A DNA stretch of 34,235 nt from a virus, in the IMG/VR virus record IMGVR_UViG_3300042445_003160, positions 1 through 34,235 of that record. One strand, given 5' to 3'. The notes beneath the pieces were generated by a model, which was not told the origin of the DNA, did no database searches, and saw nothing but the letters and a program-made list of their open reading frames with translations. A program made the position numbers and the translations under genes. Within the stretch, counting starts at the first letter, position 1. Each line of letters starts with the position of its first letter. Below, piece by piece: positions 29,765 to 34,235 of this stretch.

Positions 29765-30094
29765 ATGAATCCAGCCACGACCCCACTCCCAATCTACAAG
29801 GGCGCGAAATTCGAGCACACGCTGACTTTCTACCAAGGCGACACGGACGAACTGGTTGACTTGGACGGTCTTGGCCCGTTTGCCGCCACCATCAGGCATT
29901 CGGTTAAGGACGAGGTGCTGCTCTCGCTGACAGTCACGGTTTCCGCCCTGGAGACCGGGACGGTTGTCCTCACCGCCACCCCGGCTCAAACAGACTCCTT
30001 GAAACTGGGAACCGTCCGGCTTGGGTTGCAGGACGGTCAGGGCAATCCTTACTTGGCTTCCGTCTGCCCGGTCTTGTTCTTCTCTCACTCCTGA
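29765..30094 (+). CDS. Baseplate/fibre-associated beta-domain protein
   Basis: 109 residues, all-beta in appearance: PLPIYKGAKFEHTLTFYQGD, LVDLDGLGPFAATIRHSVKD, LLSLTVTVSALETGTVVLTA and LGLQDGQGNPYLASVCPVLF. This recalls BppU-like N-terminal domains (strand, acidic loop, isoleucine-arginine strand) used in receptor-binding assemblies. It lies two bases before a large fibre gene. Tentative call. Confidence 0.5.
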   Translation: MNPATTPLPIYKGAKFEHTLTFYQGDTDELVDLDGLGPFAATIRHSVKDEVLLSLTVTVSALETGTVVLTATPAQTDSLKLGTVRLGLQDGQGNPYLASVCPVLFFSHS

Positions 30095-30096
30095 TC

Positions 30097-32154
30097 ATGT
30101 CGAACACCATTATCCGCATCGACGCTGCTCCCATTCGGATGAATGTGTCGGCGGCGCAAGGCCCGGGAGGTATTCCGGGGCCAAACTCGGTCACTTCGGT
30201 AACAACCAGCAACGGCACGGCCAACCTCTTGCTTTCCAACGTCTCGACGGCAACCGTGACCATTACTGGCATGAGCGTCGCGCCAACTGCGGTCACGACG
30301 ACCTCGACGACGCAGCTCGCAACCACTGCATTCGTTCAGCAGGAGCTTACGTCGGGGGGCGCTGTTGCCAAGAACTTGGAGTTCCTTGGCCACAACGGCA
30401 CCGGCGTAACCATCACGAAAGGTTCCATCGTTTACATCAACGGCGCGGTCAGCGGCAATCCTCGCATCACGCTCGCGCAGGCAAACAATGAGACCAACTC
30501 GGCGCGAACGATTGGCTTCGCGAAGGCAGACATTGCCAACGGCGCGAACGGGTTCGTCATCATGGAAGGTGAGTTGGAAAACGTCAAAACAAGAGATGCC
30601 GATAGCTCAGGAATAATTGGTGCGGGCATCCAGATTTACCTTTCCCCAACCGTTCCGGGGGGATTTACGCAGACGGAGCCTTCTGCCCCGAATCATCTGG
30701 TTTACGTTGGCGTCGTCACTCGTGCCAGCACCGGTGTAAATTTAAACGGCAGGATTCTGGTTGGCATCCAGAACGGATACGAGTTGGAGGAGCTGCACAA
30801 TGTCGCGATCTCCTCGCCAGCCGCGAAGCAGGTGGTCAAACGCAATGCGGGAAACACGCTTTGGGTCAATGAGGCCATCGTCAGTGCCGACGTGTCCGAC
30901 GCCACCAGCGCGGCAAACCCGAACACGCTGGTTCTGCGGGATGGAAGTGGCGGGGCAAATTTTGCGGGCACAGCCATCTTCAACGAGACGCAGATTAGCA
31001 CTCTCTTTTTCGAGGATTACCAGGCCTCGGTTGGCGCGACCTTTACCTACGGCGGCACCGGCGCAGCAGACCACCTCATTGCCCTCGGCGCAGGCACGAC
31101 CGGCACGGCGCTGTTTGGGGCGGCGACGGCGGCAGCGGCGAGGACGACGTTGGGGCTTTCCCTGCCGATTGAGGTGGCGAACGGCGGGACAGGCACCACG
31201 AACGGCAGCATCACCGGAACCGGGGCGCTGACATTTGCGGCGGGTGGATCGAATCAAAGCATCAACCTAACGCCGAGCGGTAGCGGTCTAATAAATATCA
31301 CAGGGAATTCCGGCAACGCGACTATTCCTGTTTTTCGGGCGACAAACAACTACAACGGAGGCGCGGCTCCCGGCTTTGTTAACACATTTGAATGCCTCGC
31401 TCCGAATTTGAGCGTTGGAAATACAGCTTATATTCCACTGGGAGTTTCCGCTACCACCAATAACCGTGCTGCCATCGCTTTTTATTATGCAGGTTCTGGA
31501 AGTGCGAATAATTATATTTCTTTTGGAAATTTCTTCGGAGCCACCGGGTTAGTTGCTATTTTCCCGAACGGCGGAGTGGCCATTGCTGCAAGCGGCACAC
31601 CGACGAGTCCAAGCGCGGGTTGCCTTTCTGTTTCTGGAACCACCGCCAGCACCAGCACCACGACCGGCGCTCTCATCGTATCTGGTGGGGTCGGCATCGC
31701 GGGCAACATAAACGCGGGCGGCACCCTCGCCGTCACCGGAGCCAGCACGTTGACGGGGGGCGCGACATTCGGCGGTACCGCGGAAAAGGCAGCAACCCGC
31801 ATCGCGCTCGGCGCAGGCACGACCGGCGCGGAGCTGTTTGGGGCGGCGGATGCGGCTGCGGCAAATACGATCCTCGCGAACAACATCGTCGCCAAGAGTG
31901 CAAACTTCACGCTCGCGCAGACCGATGCCGGAACCTACATGCGACTGACCAAAACCGGCAGCACGCAGACGATCACGCTGCCGACATCGGGCATCACAGC
32001 GGGCGCGGAGTTCCAGTTCTACCGCATCACGACGGAAGCCCTTGCGTTCGCTGGCAGCGCGACCGTCAACGGCACGGCCAACCTTGCCAGCGTCCCGACG
32101 AACGGCGCGTTCGCCCTGAAGCACATCTCAAGCGGCACCTACGATTTCATCTGA
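30097..32154 (+). CDS. Putative tail fibre protein
   Basis: 685 residues, Gly/Thr/Ala/Asn-rich. A short collagen-like GPGGIPGPNS follows a beta-rich N-terminus. LGAGTTGTALFGAATAAAAR (about residues 335) and LGAGTTGAELFGAADAAAAN (about 575) are two copies of a module, and an IEVANGGTGTTNGSITGTGA linker of the kind found between fibre repeats is present. The C-terminus (TYMRLTKTGSTQTITLPTSG, HISSGTYDFI) looks like a fibre-tip domain. Its stop and the next start share one base (TGATG). No enzymatic motif. Confidence 0.7.
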   Translation: MSNTIIRIDAAPIRMNVSAAQGPGGIPGPNSVTSVTTSNGTANLLLSNVSTATVTITGMSVAPTAVTTTSTTQLATTAFVQQELTSGGAVAKNLEFLGHNGTGVTITKGSIVYINGAVSGNPRITLAQANNETNSARTIGFAKADIANGANGFVIMEGELENVKTRDADSSGIIGAGIQIYLSPTVPGGFTQTEPSAPNHLVYVGVVTRASTGVNLNGRILVGIQNGYELEELHNVAISSPAAKQVVKRNAGNTLWVNEAIVSADVSDATSAANPNTLVLRDGSGGANFAGTAIFNETQISTLFFEDYQASVGATFTYGGTGAADHLIALGAGTTGTALFGAATAAAARTTLGLSLPIEVANGGTGTTNGSITGTGALTFAAGGSNQSINLTPSGSGLINITGNSGNATIPVFRATNNYNGGAAPGFVNTFECLAPNLSVGNTAYIPLGVSATTNNRAAIAFYYAGSGSANNYISFGNFFGATGLVAIFPNGGVAIAASGTPTSPSAGCLSVSGTTASTSTTTGALIVSGGVGIAGNINAGGTLAVTGASTLTGGATFGGTAEKAATRIALGAGTTGAELFGAADAAAANTILANNIVAKSANFTLAQTDAGTYMRLTKTGSTQTITLPTSGITAGAEFQFYRITTEALAFAGSATVNGTANLASVPTNGAFALKHISSGTYDFI

Positions 32155-33530
32155 TGTCTTCCTTGCTTTCAATCATGTCGGCGGGCCGCAAACGAAACCT
32201 ACTCGGTGGGTTGGTCGATTGGTGGGATTCAGGTTTGTCGGTAGGCCAACACTCGGGGATCACATTTGCAGGTGCAGCTTACAGTTTGACCACTGACCCT
32301 TTCGGGGGGAGCCTTGCTTACTATGCAGGAAGCGGTGACACTTTCCGCCCTGCATTACCCACGGCTATTTCGGCACTGAATCCGTGGACAGTCGCATGTG
32401 TTTTATATAAAGGAGCAGGGTTGCAGGTATTCCCGATGGTAGGCAGCGCTGGCGGGACCACTAATCCGACCATTAGAGTTGAGAGCACTGAGGCAATCAA
32501 CTTGGTGAACTGGTTCGATCAAGTGACTGGACTAGGACCAATCGCTGGCGCTGGAACAGTATCTACTGGATGGCATTCTTTCGTGACAAGCTATGCCAGT
32601 GGGGTGATGAGTTTTTACTTGGACGGAGCGCTCCTTGCCACGAGGGCGGTCTCCCACACCACTGCAACTTTTCTGCCAGCATTTGCCAACTTTTTCAGAT
32701 TGGGGACCGAGGCACGCTGCGCTGTCGGCGCTATCGCAACCCGAGCTTGGTCGTTGGGAGATGCCATTTCGTTCCACAATTCCGGCAGCTTCAAAAGGTA
32801 TCGGGATTTTTCCGGCTTTGAACCGGAGACCAACGCCTACCTTGCCAGAATTGTCGCGGCGGGCAGTTCAATCAGTTCGAGCAATTTGGGTGCGGTCAAC
32901 ACATTCATCGCCGGATGCAAAACCGACGGCATCTGGAACGCGATCAAGGCGAGCTGTTTGCTTGCCGGTGCCGACACTCTGGCGGGGGCGCTGATTCCGC
33001 TAGTTGGTCCGGCTCCGACGAATGGCGGCGGACTGTTTGTCTCTGGCGACTATTCAAGGACGACAGGATTACTGGGTGGAGGGGGACGACGGATTATCAC
33101 CAATAGAGTGAACAGCGCGGACCTGCAAGACGACTGCCACGCAGCGATTTGGGTCACGGAAACAGGAGGCGGATCAAGCGTTGGCCTTATTGGATCGAAC
33201 AGCAATACTGGCGTCACACAGCGTCGAATTTATCGGACCTCTACCGCGTGCAATGACCTTTCCAATAGTGGATACTCCGCTCCTGCCTCAGGGCTAATCG
33301 GAATAAGCCGATCGTTGCCAGGTAGCTATATTCGCCGCTCTAACAATTCAAATGCGCCGATAGGAGTCGCTTCTACAGGAAACTCCAGTTTCGGTATTGC
33401 AATTTTTGCTCGCGATACAATCGGCAACACTGGTTGGGGTGGGCGTGCGTCTTTTTACTCCCTCGGCGGAAACCTCAACCTCGCCCTCCTCGACGCCCGC
33501 CTCGCAACCTACATGTCATCCCTAACCTAA
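32154..33530 (+). CDS. LamG/lectin-like receptor-binding protein
   Basis: 458 residues. The region about residues 75-175 (PWTVACVLYKGAG, TGWHSFVTSYASGVMSFYLD, GALLATRAVSH) has the strand pattern of a laminin-G/concanavalin-like domain, here probably a glycan-binding module of the virion. A second domain (about 240-458) begins with a helical segment (YLARIVAAGSSISSSNLGAV, FIAGCKTDGIWNAIKASCLL) and is strand-rich after that. It starts where the preceding fibre gene ends (TGATG). A longer frame open from 31620 is rejected because it overlaps that fibre. Confidence 0.68.
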   Translation: MSSLLSIMSAGRKRNLLGGLVDWWDSGLSVGQHSGITFAGAAYSLTTDPFGGSLAYYAGSGDTFRPALPTAISALNPWTVACVLYKGAGLQVFPMVGSAGGTTNPTIRVESTEAINLVNWFDQVTGLGPIAGAGTVSTGWHSFVTSYASGVMSFYLDGALLATRAVSHTTATFLPAFANFFRLGTEARCAVGAIATRAWSLGDAISFHNSGSFKRYRDFSGFEPETNAYLARIVAAGSSISSSNLGAVNTFIAGCKTDGIWNAIKASCLLAGADTLAGALIPLVGPAPTNGGGLFVSGDYSRTTGLLGGGGRRIITNRVNSADLQDDCHAAIWVTETGGGSSVGLIGSNSNTGVTQRRIYRTSTACNDLSNSGYSAPASGLIGISRSLPGSYIRRSNNSNAPIGVASTGNSSFGIAIFARDTIGNTGWGGRASFYSLGGNLNLALLDARLATYMSSLT

Positions 33531-33534
33531 TCCC

Positions 33535-33990
33535 ATGTCCCTACTCACACCTACCGAATCCGTCACCGCCCGCATCGCCGCCGATGCTGGCGCTCTCGCC
33601 GCCCACCTCCGCAACGCCATCGTCCTCGCCAACCGCATCACCGGCCACGCGCTCGACCTGCCGACGCCGGAACTCAACGAGTGGCTCAACGCCCGCCCGC
33701 TGGAGCAGCGTTTCGAGGAGTTCACCGCCCACGGAGAAACCGGCGATGCGCTCAACGAAGCAGCCGCCAGCAGCGAGTTCGCAACCGGCGTGCCTGATGG
33801 AAGCCTTGGACGCGTGGATACCCGCAGCGTCCTCGACAAGCTCCTTGATCAAGGCCGCACCTTGGAAGTCATCGACGGCGCGTTCGTCGTGACTGACATT
33901 CCAGTGCCTGAGCCTGAACCAGAGCCTGAACCCGAGCCCGAGCCTGAGCCTGAACCAGAGCCAGAGCCTGAACCTGAGCCTGAGCCATGA
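33535..33990 (+). CDS. Hypothetical protein with (Glu-Pro) repeat tail
   Basis: 151 residues. The N-terminal 120 are helical, with ARIAADAGALAAHLRNAIVL and ELNEWLNARPLEQRFEEFTA, resembling a small assembly or chaperone-like protein after a fibre gene. The tail is 13 Glu-Pro repeats, a stiff, negatively charged extension coded by mixed GAG/GAA and CCT/CCA/CCC codons. The stop overlaps the next gene's ATG (ATGA). Function unknown. Confidence 0.66.
   Translation: MSLLTPTESVTARIAADAGALAAHLRNAIVLANRITGHALDLPTPELNEWLNARPLEQRFEEFTAHGETGDALNEAAASSEFATGVPDGSLGRVDTRSVLDKLLDQGRTLEVIDGAFVVTDIPVPEPEPEPEPEPEPEPEPEPEPEPEPEP
33908..33987 (+). repeat. (GAR-CCN) repeat coding 13 Glu-Pro units
   Basis: A near-repeat of GAGCCTGAACC-type units at the end of the preceding gene. 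Codons vary, so it is selected or degenerate at the protein level and is not a fresh perfect microsatellite. It is prone to length change. Confidence 0.85.
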
Positions 33991-34235
33991 AAACTCCTCA
34001 GGCATCCCGTGAAACCGTGTTGGAATTGGCCCGTGAAGAATGGGCGCGTTCAGGCCCGGACCTGCCATTCCCGTTGTATGTCATTGTTGCCTTCCGGGGA
34101 TATTGGCCGCAATCGATGGGTCCAACTCCCGGCAACGACCCCGGCGTGTGGGATGACGCGTGGTATTTCATCGCTCCCGGCAAATTGAGGAAGACTGATG
34201 CCAATACCGACCCGAGCCGGTATGGTTGGAACTCC
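33987..34235 (+). CDS. Conserved-type phage protein, C-terminus cut by the window edge
   Basis: Begins at ATG 33987 (coupled to the previous stop) and runs off the right edge; 83 residues are visible. The pattern VAFRGYWPQSMG, GNDPGVWDDAWYFIAPGKL and NTDPSRYGWN matches a family of phage proteins with the signature R-G-Y...MG-x-P-G-x-N-D-x-G-x-x-D-D-A...P...NTDPSR, usually found near lysis genes and of unproved function. It could contain or precede a lysis enzyme, but nothing visible proves that. Confidence 0.6.
   Translation, partial: MKTPQASRETVLELAREEWARSGPDLPFPLYVIVAFRGYWPQSMGPTPGNDPGVWDDAWYFIAPGKLRKTDANTDPSRYGWNS

Noticed and set aside
31620-32153. 5' extension of the LamG-like gene back to 31620
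   Set aside because: It overlaps the fibre gene in another frame and has a low-complexity Arg/His composition; the ATG at 32154 fits TGATG coupling.

Overview
The window is a GC-rich piece of a tailed double-stranded DNA phage or prophage (class Caudoviricetes). The evidence is a terminase large subunit, portal, scaffold, capsid candidate, tail-fibre-like proteins and a lysis-type cluster in normal virion order. The host cannot be named from the sequence. A small lipoprotein in the lysis region suggests a Gram-negative-type envelope. Most non-overlapping genes start without a Shine-Dalgarno sequence, behind CA/C-rich leaders ending in CACGCC or AACACC before ATG. No tail tube, tape measure or complete endolysin is visible. 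Both ends of the window cut through genes.

Layout. (1) 1-3149, minus strand: a partial gene, a large primase-polymerase/helicase and a small helix-turn-helix protein coupled to it. (2) 3318-3869, plus strand: a lone zinc-finger/HNH-like protein. (3) 3878-12612, minus strand: about 26 mostly tiny genes, including cysteine-pair proteins, an AP2-like protein, several single-helix membrane peptides and a DUF7227/gp88-like protein. Genes below about 7.9 kb are mostly joined by 4-base ATGA overlaps. Six junctions between 7.9 and 11.7 kb instead carry a repeated 23-base hairpin with a tRNA T-loop-like loop, usually followed by CAATC pentamers and the start codon. (4) 12613-13885: a non-coding 1.27-kb divergent region with an AT-rich stretch, iteron-like ATTACCC repeats, hairpins, sixteen copies of an 8-bp satellite and a duplicated 40-bp palindrome-bearing unit. 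It is the best candidate for the origin and control region. (5) 13886-34235, plus strand: small genes, a serine recombinase, terminase large subunit with an intein in its P-loop, a glycosyltransferase-like protein, portal, scaffold, capsid, fibre proteins, lysis-type membrane proteins, further fibre/lectin-like proteins and a truncated final gene.

How it fits together: the minus-strand block looks like early functions (replication, regulation, host-interaction accessory genes) and the plus-strand block like late packaging, head, fibre and lysis functions, diverging from the repeat-rich control region. The two most unusual signals are the family of T-arm-like intercistronic hairpins and an acidic Phe-Glu-Val C-terminal tail shared by otherwise unrelated phage proteins.
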